A DNA stretch of 64,000 nt from Plantibacter flavus (GTDB lineage Bacteria; Actinomycetota; Actinomycetes; Actinomycetales; Microbacteriaceae): contig NZ_CP019402.1 of assembly GCF_002024505.1 (NCBI RefSeq), forward strand, positions 2,852,001-2,916,000. Direction: 5' to 3'. Below the pieces are notes generated by a model. It saw only the letters and a list, made by a program, of their open reading frames with translations, had not been told where the DNA came from and searched no databases. Of this stretch, positions 1 to 8,289 are shown in pieces. Position 1 is the stretch's first letter, and each line of letters begins with the position of its first letter. The translations under genes and the position numbers were made by a program.

Positions 1-711
1 GAGGTGGCGGCCACGGATCTCGTCGCGGAGACTGGCCTCGAGCGTCCGGCACTCCGTGCGATCGGCCACCGACAGCCTGCCGCCGTTGGCGATGATCGTA
101 CGGAGCATCGGGGTCGCCAGTCGGCCCGTCTGGCTGAGGCGTCGTCTCCGCTCGTGCACGTGCGCGTACTGCGCAGCCTGCCAGTCCGAGGTCGCATGCT
201 CCGCCTGCGTCAGCCGCTCGGCGTCATGCTGCGCCCCGGCGATCGATCGGGTGAGCACACTCGCGAGGACGACCCAGATGAGGCTGCCCGTGACACCCAT
301 CCCGAGCGCCAGTCCCGGACCCGCCCAGAGGAGCGACTGGACCGTGAGGAAGACGATCCCGATGTAGGCGACCGCCTCCCGCTGCCGGACCACGGTGATC
401 GTCATCAGTGTCCCGATCGACGCGACGTGCCAGGTGGCGTACCCGTTGTTCCGCGTGGGGTCGAGCTGGCTGGTCACGAGCAACGGGACGACGATCGCGG
501 TCGCGAGGTTGATGCTCGCGAGCCACGACGGCATGCGCGTCGTGCCCATCGGCCAGAGACTCAGGACGCTCGCGACGGCGTAGACGAGCATCGCGATGAG
601 GACCGGGACGACGTCGCGGGGTGTCTCGAGCGTCAGCGCCGCGCGGAGCAGGTGGTACGCCGAGAACAGGGCGGCGAGGATGACGAGGGCGTACCGCGGT
701 GCCGGGGTCAC
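1..711 (-). CDS. Membrane sensor protein, 3' end cut by the window edge
   Basis: An open frame of 237 codons starts with GTG at 711 and runs off the window. The GTG overlaps the stop of the upstream histidine kinase by 4 nt (GTGA), so the two are probably translationally coupled. The first ~150 residues form several hydrophobic segments (for example YALVILAALFSAYHLL and ASINLATAIVVPLLVTSQL). A charged cytoplasmic stretch follows and ends in EASLRDEIRGRHL, a motif I associate with actinobacterial DegS/NarX-like sensors. The ATPase part, if any, lies beyond the window. I infer a second sensor or accessory membrane component of the adjacent two-component system; the exact function is unknown. 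Confidence 0.6.
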   Translation of the reverse strand, partial: MTPAPRYALVILAALFSAYHLLRAALTLETPRDVVPVLIAMLVYAVASVLSLWPMGTTRMPSWLASINLATAIVVPLLVTSQLDPTRNNGYATWHVASIGTLMTITVVRQREAVAYIGIVFLTVQSLLWAGPGLALGMGVTGSLIWVVLASVLTRSIAGAQHDAERLTQAEHATSDWQAAQYAHVHERRRRLSQTGRLATPMLRTIIANGGRLSVADRTECRTLEASLRDEIRGRHL

Positions 712-1958
712 GAGTCGTGCTCCGGTGACCACTCGATGCGGATCACGGCACCCTCACCCGGACGGGAGATCACCGTCGAGCGACCGCCGACCGCGGCGAC
801 CCGCTCGACGATCGAGACCTTCAGCCCGAGCCGCTCCTCGGCGACCTGCTCGGGGCAGAACCCGACGCCGTCGTCGCCGACGATGACGCAGACGCCGCCG
901 GAGACCGTGCCCTCGATGGACAGGCTCCGCGCCACTCCCGAACCCGCGTGCTCGACGCTGTTGACCATCGCCTGCACCGTCGCCCAGTAGACCGCGTTCG
1001 CGACCGTGACGGGCAGGACCCGGCCGGACGCCCCCTCGACCGTGACGGAGAACGGTTCACCGAGCATCGACGCGGCCGCACGCAGCCGTTCGATGAGTTC
1101 GGCGAGACCGGTGACCTCGTCCTCGTTCGTCATCGGCGCTCCGACACCCTCGAGCTGTTCGATCGCGACCCGCGCCATCATGACGGCGAGCGCCTCCGAC
1201 TTCGGGGTCAGCGCCCGATCCGCGGCGAGCAGGGAGGCGAGGACGCTGTCGTGGACGATCGAATCGACCTCGACGCGCTCCACCTCCGTGGCGTGCTGCT
1301 TGACGGCCGCGTCGTAGGTGGCGAGGGCGGCCGCCCTTGCGATGTCGACCCGACCGGCCAGCACACGGAACAGCCCGACGAGGACGACGATGAGCCCTCC
1401 GATGATCGTCGCGTACGAAGCGTCGAGCGCACCGATCTCGAAGGACGCCGGCGCGAAGTCGGCGTCGATGACGCGGTTGACGCCGTACATGACCGAGGTC
1501 ACGACGAGGTACACGATGGCCCCCCGCAACTGCAGCGGGATGCAGGCGAACGCGACGGCGATCGTGCAGAGGTACCAGATCCAGGGTTCCTGGTTGATGT
1601 CCGCCGACGCCTGCGCGTTCACCGCCGGCCAGATGAGGAGGGCCACGAAGAACACGGCAGCGAAGACGCCGGAGGCGATGCGGTGGTGCCACAGGAAGAG
1701 GCAGCAGATGATGGCGCCGAACATCGTCCCGAAGACGAGCGAGACGTAGACGACGCCGAACCAGCCGGTGATCTGGACGCCCTGTCCGAGCGTGGTGAAT
1801 GCGGTCTGCAGTCCGAAGACGAGTCCGATGATCGCGACCGATCGTCCGAGGAGGCGTTCGAAGTTCGCGGTGTTCAGCATCCGGCGCTGAACCTGGACAT
1901 CTCTCGTGGTCGCGGGGATCGCGGGATGCCTGGTCGGTGCCCGGAAGCTAGGAGACAT
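708..1958 (-). CDS. Sensor histidine kinase (LuxR-type two-component system)
   Basis: This is a 416-residue membrane kinase. Residues ~38-205 hold about six membrane segments with no large extracellular domain. A cytoplasmic helix with VDSIVHDSVLASLLAA follows, where the His is the likely phosphoacceptor. The C-terminal HATPase_c domain (~310-410) shows an N-box (QAMVNSVEHAG), a G1 box (DDGVGFC) and a G2-like stretch (GLKVSIVERVAAVGG). The ATG at 1958 overlaps the end of the response regulator gene by 11 nt; an internal ATG at 1880 gives a 390-residue protein starting just before the first membrane segment and is equally possible. Its partner is the response regulator encoded immediately upstream. 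The stimulus is unknown. Confidence 0.85.
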   Translation of the reverse strand: MSPSFRAPTRHPAIPATTRDVQVQRRMLNTANFERLLGRSVAIIGLVFGLQTAFTTLGQGVQITGWFGVVYVSLVFGTMFGAIICCLFLWHHRIASGVFAAVFFVALLIWPAVNAQASADINQEPWIWYLCTIAVAFACIPLQLRGAIVYLVVTSVMYGVNRVIDADFAPASFEIGALDASYATIIGGLIVVLVGLFRVLAGRVDIARAAALATYDAAVKQHATEVERVEVDSIVHDSVLASLLAADRALTPKSEALAVMMARVAIEQLEGVGAPMTNEDEVTGLAELIERLRAAASMLGEPFSVTVEGASGRVLPVTVANAVYWATVQAMVNSVEHAGSGVARSLSIEGTVSGGVCVIVGDDGVGFCPEQVAEERLGLKVSIVERVAAVGGRSTVISRPGEGAVIRIEWSPEHDS

Positions 1959-2601
1959 CCGTCCCGCCTTGATCGAGGCCGGGGAGGATCCCGTCCTCGA
2001 CCGCTCGGCGGAGCAGGTCGACCTTCGTCGGTGCCGGACGCCCCACCTCGACGTACTTCACCCGGATGCGGTCGATGTGCTCTCGGGCCGTGGAGTAGGC
2101 GATGCCGAGCTGCATGGCGACGGTCTTCAGCGGCAGGCCGGACGCGTAGAGGTGCAGAACGTCGCGCTCGCGACGACCAAGCTGCGCTCGCGCGAAATCG
2201 CTGTCGGCGTCGATCGCACTCGCCCACTCGATGTTGTTCAGGGCCTCGCCACGGGCCACCGTGCCGATGGCGGCGATGACCGTGTCCGTCGGCGACGACT
2301 TGGGGATGACCCCGGACGCTCCGGCGGCAAGCGCCTCGCGCACCAGAGCGACACGATCGGCGATCGAGTGGATGAGGACGTGTGCCCCCACAGCCTGCAC
2401 CGCGTGGATGTTCGAGGTCGGCGTGCTGCCGTCGGAGAGCGAGAGGTCGAGCACGACCACGTCGGGCACCACACCGTTCAACGCGGCGATGCACTCGACG
2501 GCGGTCGGGGCACTCGCCACGACCTGATACCCGGCGTGCGCACACACCGCTTCGATCCCGAGCCGCACGGACTCGTGATCATCAATGATTGCGACGGTCA
2601 C
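1948..2601 (-). CDS. LuxR/NarL-family response regulator
   Basis: A 217-residue protein with an N-terminal receiver domain: acidic pair in IIDDHE, phosphoacceptor Asp52 in VVVLDLSLSDG, Lys in VIPKSSP. The C-terminal LuxR HTH (~150-205) contains LGRRERDVLHLYASGLPLKTVA and a recognition helix around IAYSTAREHIDRI. It is the first gene of the operon with the kinase and second sensor. The start is one of two adjacent GTG codons (2604 or 2601). No Shine-Dalgarno sequence precedes them, but TACGAT lies at 2613-2618 on this strand, so a leaderless transcript is likely. Confidence 0.88.
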   Translation of the reverse strand: MTVAIIDDHESVRLGIEAVCAHAGYQVVASAPTAVECIAALNGVVPDVVVLDLSLSDGSTPTSNIHAVQAVGAHVLIHSIADRVALVREALAAGASGVIPKSSPTDTVIAAIGTVARGEALNNIEWASAIDADSDFARAQLGRRERDVLHLYASGLPLKTVAMQLGIAYSTAREHIDRIRVKYVEVGRPAPTKVDLLRRAVEDGILPGLDQGGTDVS

Positions 2602-2681
2602 CACGGCACCATCGTAGCGAGTGACGGACCCGCCGGGCGCGACGGCCGGATCGCGAGTCGCCTCCGTCGGCTCGGGCCCGC

Positions 2682-3986
2682 TCAAGCCGTCCGTGAGAAG
2701 CCCGCGACGGCCTCGAGGTGGTGCGTGTTGGGGAAGAGGTCGTAGGCCGCGAGATGGTCGAGCTCGTAGCCCTGCTCCGCCAGGAGGGCGACGTCGCGGG
2801 ACAGCGCGATGGGGTCGCAGGCGACGTAGACGATCGACGCGGGCCGCAGCTCGCCGAGCATGGCGACGATCTCCGCGCCCGCGCCCGAGCGGGGCGGGTC
2901 GAGCACGACGGTCGCGGTGGCGTACCGGGACCGCTCGATCCGACTGCCCGTCGCGATCTCCGACCGCAGGAAGGCGTCGACCTTCGCGGTGACGGCCTGT
3001 GCGCCCACCCACTCGGACAGGTTCTCGCCCGCGTACTCGGTGGCCCGTTCGTCACTCTCCACGGTCGTGATGCGGGTGGTCGCGCCGAAGCGGTCCCCCA
3101 CGCCCGCGGCCAGGAGGCCGACGCCGCCGTAGAGGTCGAGGTTCGCGGCGCGCGGGTCGAAGCTCGCGTCGTCGATGGCCGCGGACACGGCCTGCTGGAG
3201 GGTCGTCGCAGCCTGACGGTGGACCTGCCAGAACCCGTTCGCGTCGACGATGAACTCGCGCTCGCCGACGAGCTCACGGATCGGGTCTGCCGCCGGTCGG
3301 GCCGGCTTCGGTCCCCTGCGTCGACCGCGCCCACCACCGCGTCGGCGGTCGCCGCCTCCGACCTCGTCCGTACGAGTCAGGACGCGGACCGCCCCGGTCG
3401 AGGAGGCGACGATGTCGATGGACGTGGTGCCGTCCGGCAACTCCTCGAGCTTGGCCGCTCCAGCGACCGCTTCGATCGCGAGCGGCAGGTCGTCGACGGG
3501 GACGACGTGGTGGGACCGCGAGGCATAGGGACCGATGTTGCCGTGCTGGTCGACGTGCAGGGAGACCCGCGTCCGCCACCGGGTGCCGTCGGGCGTCTCG
3601 CCGTCGACCGCGGCGACCGTGAACTCGGGAGCGACTCCGGCGAACCGCTCGAGCCCCTCAGCGAGGACCTGGTGCTTCAACGCACGCTGGTGGGCGAGCT
3701 CGATGTGTCCGAACTCCGCTCCTCCCGCCCGCTCGCTCGGCTCGCGGTCAACGGAGGCCTCGGTCCAGACGTGCGGACGGCGGTGCTCGGACGGCGTGAG
3801 GACCTCCAGGGTCTCAGCCCGCCAGAAGCGCTTCTCGTTCTCGTCGACGATGCGTGCCCGCACGCGCTCGCCGGGGAGCGTGTCGGGGACGAAGACCACC
3901 CGGCCCTCGTGCCGGGCGACGAAGACACCCCCGTGGGCTACGTTGGTGATGTCCAGTTCCACGGTGCGTGCAGTCGTCGTGCTCAT
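2682..3986 (-). CDS. TRAM-domain class I SAM-dependent RNA (uracil-5)-methyltransferase, TrmA/RlmD family
   Basis: A 434-residue protein. Residues 1-62 form a TRAM RNA-binding domain (HGGVFVARHEGRVVFVPDTLPGERV). A middle domain with an Arg/Gly-rich insert (~215-235) comes before the Rossmann methyltransferase domain. The domain has SAM motif I (DLYGGVGLLAAG), motif IV (VVLDPPRSGAG), the nucleophile motif as ACDP instead of the usual SCNP, and a likely general base Glu in HHLEAVAGFSR. The N-terminal cysteines that bind [4Fe-4S] in RlmD are absent; the equivalent stretch around 70-95 has none. The target is therefore U54 of tRNA or a 23S uridine, which sequence alone cannot decide. The ATG at 3986 has no clear RBS but CATGCT sits 6 nt upstream, again suggesting a leaderless mRNA. 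Confidence 0.85.
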   Translation of the reverse strand: MSTTTARTVELDITNVAHGGVFVARHEGRVVFVPDTLPGERVRARIVDENEKRFWRAETLEVLTPSEHRRPHVWTEASVDREPSERAGGAEFGHIELAHQRALKHQVLAEGLERFAGVAPEFTVAAVDGETPDGTRWRTRVSLHVDQHGNIGPYASRSHHVVPVDDLPLAIEAVAGAAKLEELPDGTTSIDIVASSTGAVRVLTRTDEVGGGDRRRGGGRGRRRGPKPARPAADPIRELVGEREFIVDANGFWQVHRQAATTLQQAVSAAIDDASFDPRAANLDLYGGVGLLAAGVGDRFGATTRITTVESDERATEYAGENLSEWVGAQAVTAKVDAFLRSEIATGSRIERSRYATATVVLDPPRSGAGAEIVAMLGELRPASIVYVACDPIALSRDVALLAEQGYELDHLAAYDLFPNTHHLEAVAGFSRTA

Positions 3987-4048
3987 GCGTCGAGCATGTC
4001 ACACGGGCGGCTGCGGGGAGTCCACCGTCCACTGCAGAAGGAACCGTC

Positions 4049-4699
4049 ATGCGCCTCACGCTCGCCTCCACGTCACCGGCCAGACTCGCCCTGCTGCGGT
4101 CGAGTGGCATCGAGCCGATCGTCGTCCCGTCGTCGGTCGACGAGGAACAGGCCGTCGACGATGCGACCCGCGCCGCGGGTGCCCCCCTCGCCCCGGACGA
4201 GGTCGTGGCCCTCCTCGCCCGCGCGAAGGCGGAGGCCGCTCTGGCCGTCGTGCGCGAACGTGGCGACGCGGCCGACCTCATCCTCGGCGGCGACTCGGTG
4301 TTCGTCCTCGACGGCGTCGTCCACGGCAAGCCCCACACCCCCGAGCGCGCCCGCGAACGCTGGCACGCCCAGCGCGGCCGGACGGGGACCCTGTACTCCG
4401 GTCACTGGCTCATCGACTGCACCGGTGCCTCGCCGGTCGGGATCGGTGCGGTCGCGAGCGCCGAGGTGTCCTTCGCCGACGACCTCGACGACGCCGAGAT
4501 CGACGCCTACATCGCATCGGGCGAGCCCCTGGCGGTGGCGGGGGCGTTCACGATCGACAGTCTGGGTGCCGCCTTCATCACCCGCATCGAGGGCGATCCG
4601 TCGACCGTCGTCGGCCTCTCACTCCCGACCCTGCGGCGTCTCGTCCGCACGCTGGGACACGACTGGCACGAGCTCCGCAACCGGCGCGGCGCCCTCTGA
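4049..4699 (+). CDS. maf: Maf-family nucleotide pyrophosphatase
   Basis: A 216-residue protein, the usual size for Maf. It opens with LTLASTSPARLALLRSSGI, the Maf signature (S-x-SPAR), followed by SVDEEQ, GGDSVFVLDGVVHGKP and the C-terminal DSLGAAFITRIEGDPSTVVGLSLP block, all typical of the fold. Family members hydrolyse dTTP/UTP or modified nucleotides to monophosphates, which cleans the nucleotide pool. The ATG at 4049 is preceded by AGAAGGA at a good distance, which fixes the start over upstream in-frame ATGs. In actinobacteria maf commonly sits beside the acyl-CoA carboxylase alpha gene, as here. Confidence 0.9.
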   Translation: MRLTLASTSPARLALLRSSGIEPIVVPSSVDEEQAVDDATRAAGAPLAPDEVVALLARAKAEAALAVVRERGDAADLILGGDSVFVLDGVVHGKPHTPERARERWHAQRGRTGTLYSGHWLIDCTGASPVGIGAVASAEVSFADDLDDAEIDAYIASGEPLAVAGAFTIDSLGAAFITRIEGDPSTVVGLSLPTLRRLVRTLGHDWHELRNRRGAL

Positions 4700-4751
4700 C
4701 ACCTCAGCCCTTGTAGAGGCGACACGTCGTTCCTGCGGCTTTTTTGTGCGT

Positions 4752-4768
4752 GTGAGCCAAAGGCTCAC
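4752..4768. promoter_or_regulatory. Inverted repeat in the -35 region of the acyl-CoA carboxylase gene
   Basis: GTGAGCC-AAA-GGCTCAC is a perfect 7-bp inverted repeat. A -10-like TAGGCT lies at 4782-4787, 8 nt before the GTG start at 4796, so the repeat covers the expected -35 position. It follows the T-run at 4740-4745 and could instead be a terminator stem for maf, but the T-run is on the wrong side for that. I favour an operator for a dimeric regulator (FasR-like control of acyl-CoA carboxylase genes is known in corynebacteria). That assignment is inference. Confidence 0.4.
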
Positions 4769-4795
4769 CCGGGCCTCCCGGTAGGCTCGTGGACT

Positions 4796-6559
4796 GTGCC
4801 ACGTATAACCAAGGTCCTCATCGCCAACCGTGGCGAGATCGCCGTCCGCGTCATCCGAGCCGCGAAGGACAGCGGGATCGCCTCCGTCGCCGTCTACGCC
4901 GACCAGGATCGCGACGCCATGCACGCCCGTCTCGCTGACGAGGCCTACGCCCTCGACGGGACGACGAGCGCGGAGACGTACCTCGTCATCGACAAGCTCC
5001 TGTCCATCGCCCGACGGTCCGGCGCCGACGCCGTCCACCCGGGCTACGGCTTCCTCGCCGAGAACGCGGACTTCGCACGTGCCGTCATGGCCGCAGGGCT
5101 GATCTGGATCGGTCCGTCGCCCGAGGCCATCGAACGGCTCGGCGACAAGGTCTCCGCCCGCCACGTGGCCGAGAGGGTGGGCGCTCCGCTCGCCCCCGGC
5201 ACGCTCAACCCCGTATCGGGTGCCGAGGAGGTGCTCGACTTCGTCGACGTCCACGGCCTGCCCGTCGCCATCAAGGCGGCGTTCGGCGGCGGCGGTCGCG
5301 GCCTGAAGGTCGCCCGTGAGCGCGAGGAGGTCGCCGAGCTCTTCGAGTCGGCCACCCGCGAGGCCATCGCAGCGTTCGGCCGGGGCGAGTGCTTCGTCGA
5401 GAAGTACCTCGACCAGCCACGCCATGTCGAGACGCAGTGCCTCGCCGATGCGCACGGCAACGTGGTCGTCGTCTCCACCCGAGACTGCTCGCTGCAGCGT
5501 CGCCACCAGAAACTCGTCGAAGAGGCACCGGCACCCTTCCTCTCGGACGAACAGGTGGCGGAGCTCTACCGCGCGTCGAAGGCGATCCTCAAGGAGGTCG
5601 GCTACCTCGGTGCCGGCACCTGCGAGTTCCTCATCGGCAAGGACGGCACCGTCTCCTTCCTCGAGGTCAACACCCGCCTGCAGGTCGAGCACCCGGTCTC
5701 CGAGGAGGTCACCGGCATCGACCTCGTCCGTGAGCAGTTCCGTCTCGCCGAGGGCGGCGTCCTCGACTACGACGACCCGCAGCCGAGCGGCCACTCCTTC
5801 GAGTTCCGCATCAACGGCGAGGACCCGGGACGCGGCTTCCTCCCGCAGCCGGGCCCGATCCACGTGTTCAAGACCTTCGGCGGCCCCGGTGTCCGGCTCG
5901 ACTCCGGTGTCACGGCCGGCGACACGATCTCAGGCGCGTTCGACTCGCTCCTCGGCAAGATCATCGTCACGGGACGTACCCGCGAAGAGGCGCTCGAACG
6001 GAGCCGTCGCGCACTCGACGAGTTCGAGGTAGCAGGCCTCCCCACCGTCATCCCCTTCCACCGCAAGATCGTCCGCGACCCCGCGTTCACCGCGGAGGAC
6101 GGCACCTTCGGCGTCTACACCCGATGGATCGAGACGGAGTTCGTCAACGACATCGAGGCTTGGGACGGATCCATCGATGCGCAGCAGGCACCCGCTGCCC
6201 GCTCGACGGTGGTCGTCGAGGTCGGCGGCAAGCGTCTCGAGGTCAGCCTTCCGGGCGGACAGCTGGGACTGAACGTCGGTGCGCCGGTCGCCGCTCCCGC
6301 TCCGCACCGCCGCGGTGGTGGTGCAGCGGTGGTCTCGGGTGCGACGGGTGACTCCGTCTCGGCGCCCATGCAGGCGACCATCGTGAAGCTCGCGGTCGCC
6401 GAGGGCGATGTCGTCGTGAAGGGCGACCTCGTCGTCGTCCTCGAGGCGATGAAGATGGAACAGCCCATCACAGCGCACAAGGACGGCACGGTCGGCGCGA
6501 TCGACGCGACGGTCGGTGCCACGGTCTCCTCGGGTCACCAGCTCCTCACCATCAGCTGA
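4796..6559 (+). CDS. accA: Acetyl/propionyl-CoA carboxylase alpha chain (biotin carboxylase + BCCP)
   Basis: A 587-residue fused subunit. The biotin carboxylase part opens with [20 protein letters not shown]; the ATP-grasp region carries [14 protein letters not shown] and the active-site region [20 protein letters not shown]. After a ~70-residue linker comes a biotinyl domain with EAMKM, where Lys553 carries biotin. It carboxylates biotin with bicarbonate and ATP and hands the carboxyl to a separate beta subunit not in this window, making malonyl- or methylmalonyl-CoA for lipid synthesis. The GTG start at 4796 lies 8 nt after TAGGCT with no RBS, so the mRNA is probably leaderless. Confidence 0.93.
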   Translation: MPRITKVLIANRGEIAVRVIRAAKDSGIASVAVYADQDRDAMHARLADEAYALDGTTSAETYLVIDKLLSIARRSGADAVHPGYGFLAENADFARAVMAAGLIWIGPSPEAIERLGDKVSARHVAERVGAPLAPGTLNPVSGAEEVLDFVDVHGLPVAIKAAFGGGGRGLKVAREREEVAELFESATREAIAAFGRGECFVEKYLDQPRHVETQCLADAHGNVVVVSTRDCSLQRRHQKLVEEAPAPFLSDEQVAELYRASKAILKEVGYLGAGTCEFLIGKDGTVSFLEVNTRLQVEHPVSEEVTGIDLVREQFRLAEGGVLDYDDPQPSGHSFEFRINGEDPGRGFLPQPGPIHVFKTFGGPGVRLDSGVTAGDTISGAFDSLLGKIIVTGRTREEALERSRRALDEFEVAGLPTVIPFHRKIVRDPAFTAEDGTFGVYTRWIETEFVNDIEAWDGSIDAQQAPAARSTVVVEVGGKRLEVSLPGGQLGLNVGAPVAAPAPHRRGGGAAVVSGATGDSVSAPMQATIVKLAVAEGDVVVKGDLVVVLEAMKMEQPITAHKDGTVGAIDATVGATVSSGHQLLTIS

Positions 6560-6564
6560 CCCGG

Positions 6565-6584
6565 ACGGCGCCTTCGGGCGTCGT
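6565..6584 (+). terminator. Hairpin with TTCG tetraloop after accA
   Basis: ACGGCGCC-TTCG-GGCGTCGT forms an 8-bp stem with one G-U pair and a UUCG loop, 5 nt after the carboxylase stop codon. There is no T-tract. It separates the carboxylase from the leaderless regulator that starts at 6614. Confidence 0.6.
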
Positions 6585-6613
6585 ATCGGACCCGGCGACG
6601 ATACGCTGAGCAG

Positions 6614-8251
6614 GTGTCAGCAGCCGACCTCCTCGAAGATGCGTTGGATCGTGTGGCGGACTTCGACGCCGCCGGTGCGATCGCACTGCTCGAGGCGGAG
6701 CCCGGCGCTGCGTCCGATCCCCGCGTCCTCGCCCTCCTGTCCTACGCCCGGTTCACCACCGCCGACTTCGCGGGTTGTCGCCAAGACGCGGTGGACGCGC
6801 TCGCCGCCTCGACGGACTCCGACCGGACGACCCGCCTGCTCGTGCTCGGGGCCGCCGGGCTGGCCCTCGGGTCGGACCGCTCGTCCGGCTCGGAGCTGGA
6901 GGGGTGCTTCGCGGAGGCGGACGCCCTCGTCGACGACGGCGGGGACCTCGAACCGACCCTGGCCTGGCTCGTCGGGTACCTGCTCGTCGAGGGTGCCGTC
7001 GTCAACGTCCTGATCCACGCCGCCCGGCGCTTCGCCGACGCGTTCGCCGACGACATCGCCGCCACCCCGGGGCGCTTGTACCGGACACTCGTCGACGGGG
7101 TCCTCGCCCGCCTCCTGCTCAACGAGGGACGCGTCGCCGAGGCCGAGGCCGCCGCGCTCGCGATGTTCGAGCGGGCCGGGAGCGGACCGACCGCGCTGTA
7201 CGCGGAGGCCGTGCAGTGCCTCGTCGCCGGGAACCGTGCCGAGCAGGGGGCGACCAGGACGCTCGCCCGCCGCGTCCGTCAGACCATCCCCGAGCCCACG
7301 GGCGCCTTCCAGACGACGTGCTACCTCCTCGTCGGCTACGGTCTCGCAGCACTCGCGGACGACCACGGCGCCGCGGCCCTCGCCCGCAGCGCTTCGGGGA
7401 ACGACTTCAGCGGCCTGTCCGTCCAGGACCGGGCCCTCGCGATCGAACTGCTGGTCTCGAGCGCGTTCCTCGACCGCGACATCGTCGAATCGGAACGCCT
7501 CATCGGCTTCATCGCCGCCGACGTCGACCGCAGGGTCCCCGGGCCGGCCATCCTCCGGATGCAGTGCAAGCTCGAACTCCTCCGTGGGCGCCCCGCCGAG
7601 GCGCTGGCGCTCGCGCGCACGGCGACCACCCGCGCGTTGGCCGACGGCCGCATGCTGGAAGCCGGGATCGGCGAGATCCTCGCGACGCGCGCCCTGATCG
7701 CCATGTCCGACCGGACGCAGGCCGTCCGCGAGTTGGCCGCGCTCGCCGAGCAGGCGGTCCGCGGCGGACACACCGCCGCGACCCGCTCCGCCGCCCGGGA
7801 GCTGAAGGCGATCGGTCGACGTCTCGCGCCGGTCGCGGGATCCGGTTGGGACGGACTGTCGCCGCGCGAACGCGAGGTCGCCCTGCTCTCCGCGGAGGGC
7901 AACTCGACGGCGGAGATCGCGTCCGTCCTCCAGCTCTCCTCGCGCACGGTCGACGCGCACGTCACCCGGGTGCTCGCCGCGTTCGGGATCGTGTCCCGCC
8001 GCCAGCTCCCCTCACGGCTCCCGGCCACACTGCCGTTGACCGCCGTCCCCGTCCCGACCGCACCGCTCACGCCCCGACAGCGGGACCTCACCGAGCTCGT
8101 CGCGGACGGCCTGTCCAACGACGAGATCGCGACAGCCCTCGGCATCTCCCGCAAGACCGTCGAGAAGCATCTCAGCGCCGTCTTCCACGCCTGGGGCGTG
8201 CGCTCGCGGGTCGCCGTCGCGCGCATCGTGCTCGCGAACCGCGATCGGTGA
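6614..8251 (+). CDS. Transcriptional regulator with two tandem C-terminal LuxR HTH domains
   Basis: A 545-residue protein. Residues 1-400 are Ala/Leu-rich helical pairs like a TPR/MalT-type sensor region, with no Walker A motif, so it is not a full LAL/MalT ATPase. Two complete LuxR-type HTH domains then follow: residues 415-465 (LSPREREVALLSAEGNSTAE, then SSRTVDAHVTRVL) and 485-540 (LTPRQRDLTELVADGLSNDE, then SRKTVEKHLSAVF), joined by a ~20-residue Pro-rich linker. Both recognition helices look intact. The GTG start at 6614 follows TACGCT (6603-6608), again a leaderless arrangement. Targets and ligand are unknown. Confidence 0.8.
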   Translation: MSAADLLEDALDRVADFDAAGAIALLEAEPGAASDPRVLALLSYARFTTADFAGCRQDAVDALAASTDSDRTTRLLVLGAAGLALGSDRSSGSELEGCFAEADALVDDGGDLEPTLAWLVGYLLVEGAVVNVLIHAARRFADAFADDIAATPGRLYRTLVDGVLARLLLNEGRVAEAEAAALAMFERAGSGPTALYAEAVQCLVAGNRAEQGATRTLARRVRQTIPEPTGAFQTTCYLLVGYGLAALADDHGAAALARSASGNDFSGLSVQDRALAIELLVSSAFLDRDIVESERLIGFIAADVDRRVPGPAILRMQCKLELLRGRPAEALALARTATTRALADGRMLEAGIGEILATRALIAMSDRTQAVRELAALAEQAVRGGHTAATRSAARELKAIGRRLAPVAGSGWDGLSPREREVALLSAEGNSTAEIASVLQLSSRTVDAHVTRVLAAFGIVSRRQLPSRLPATLPLTAVPVPTAPLTPRQRDLTELVADGLSNDEIATALGISRKTVEKHLSAVFHAWGVRSRVAVARIVLANRDR

Positions 8252-8289
8252 CGTCCAGCTCCTCGGCGACGGTTCGACGAGGACGACGT

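Noticed and set aside
4700..4751. Intrinsic terminator for maf at the T-run 4740-4745
   Set aside because: The bases before the T-run do not form a convincing stem, so it was not listed.
2718..4784. A 688-codon plus-strand frame over the RNA methyltransferase
   Set aside because: Shadow of the minus-strand methyltransferase and of maf in another frame; no recognisable protein features.
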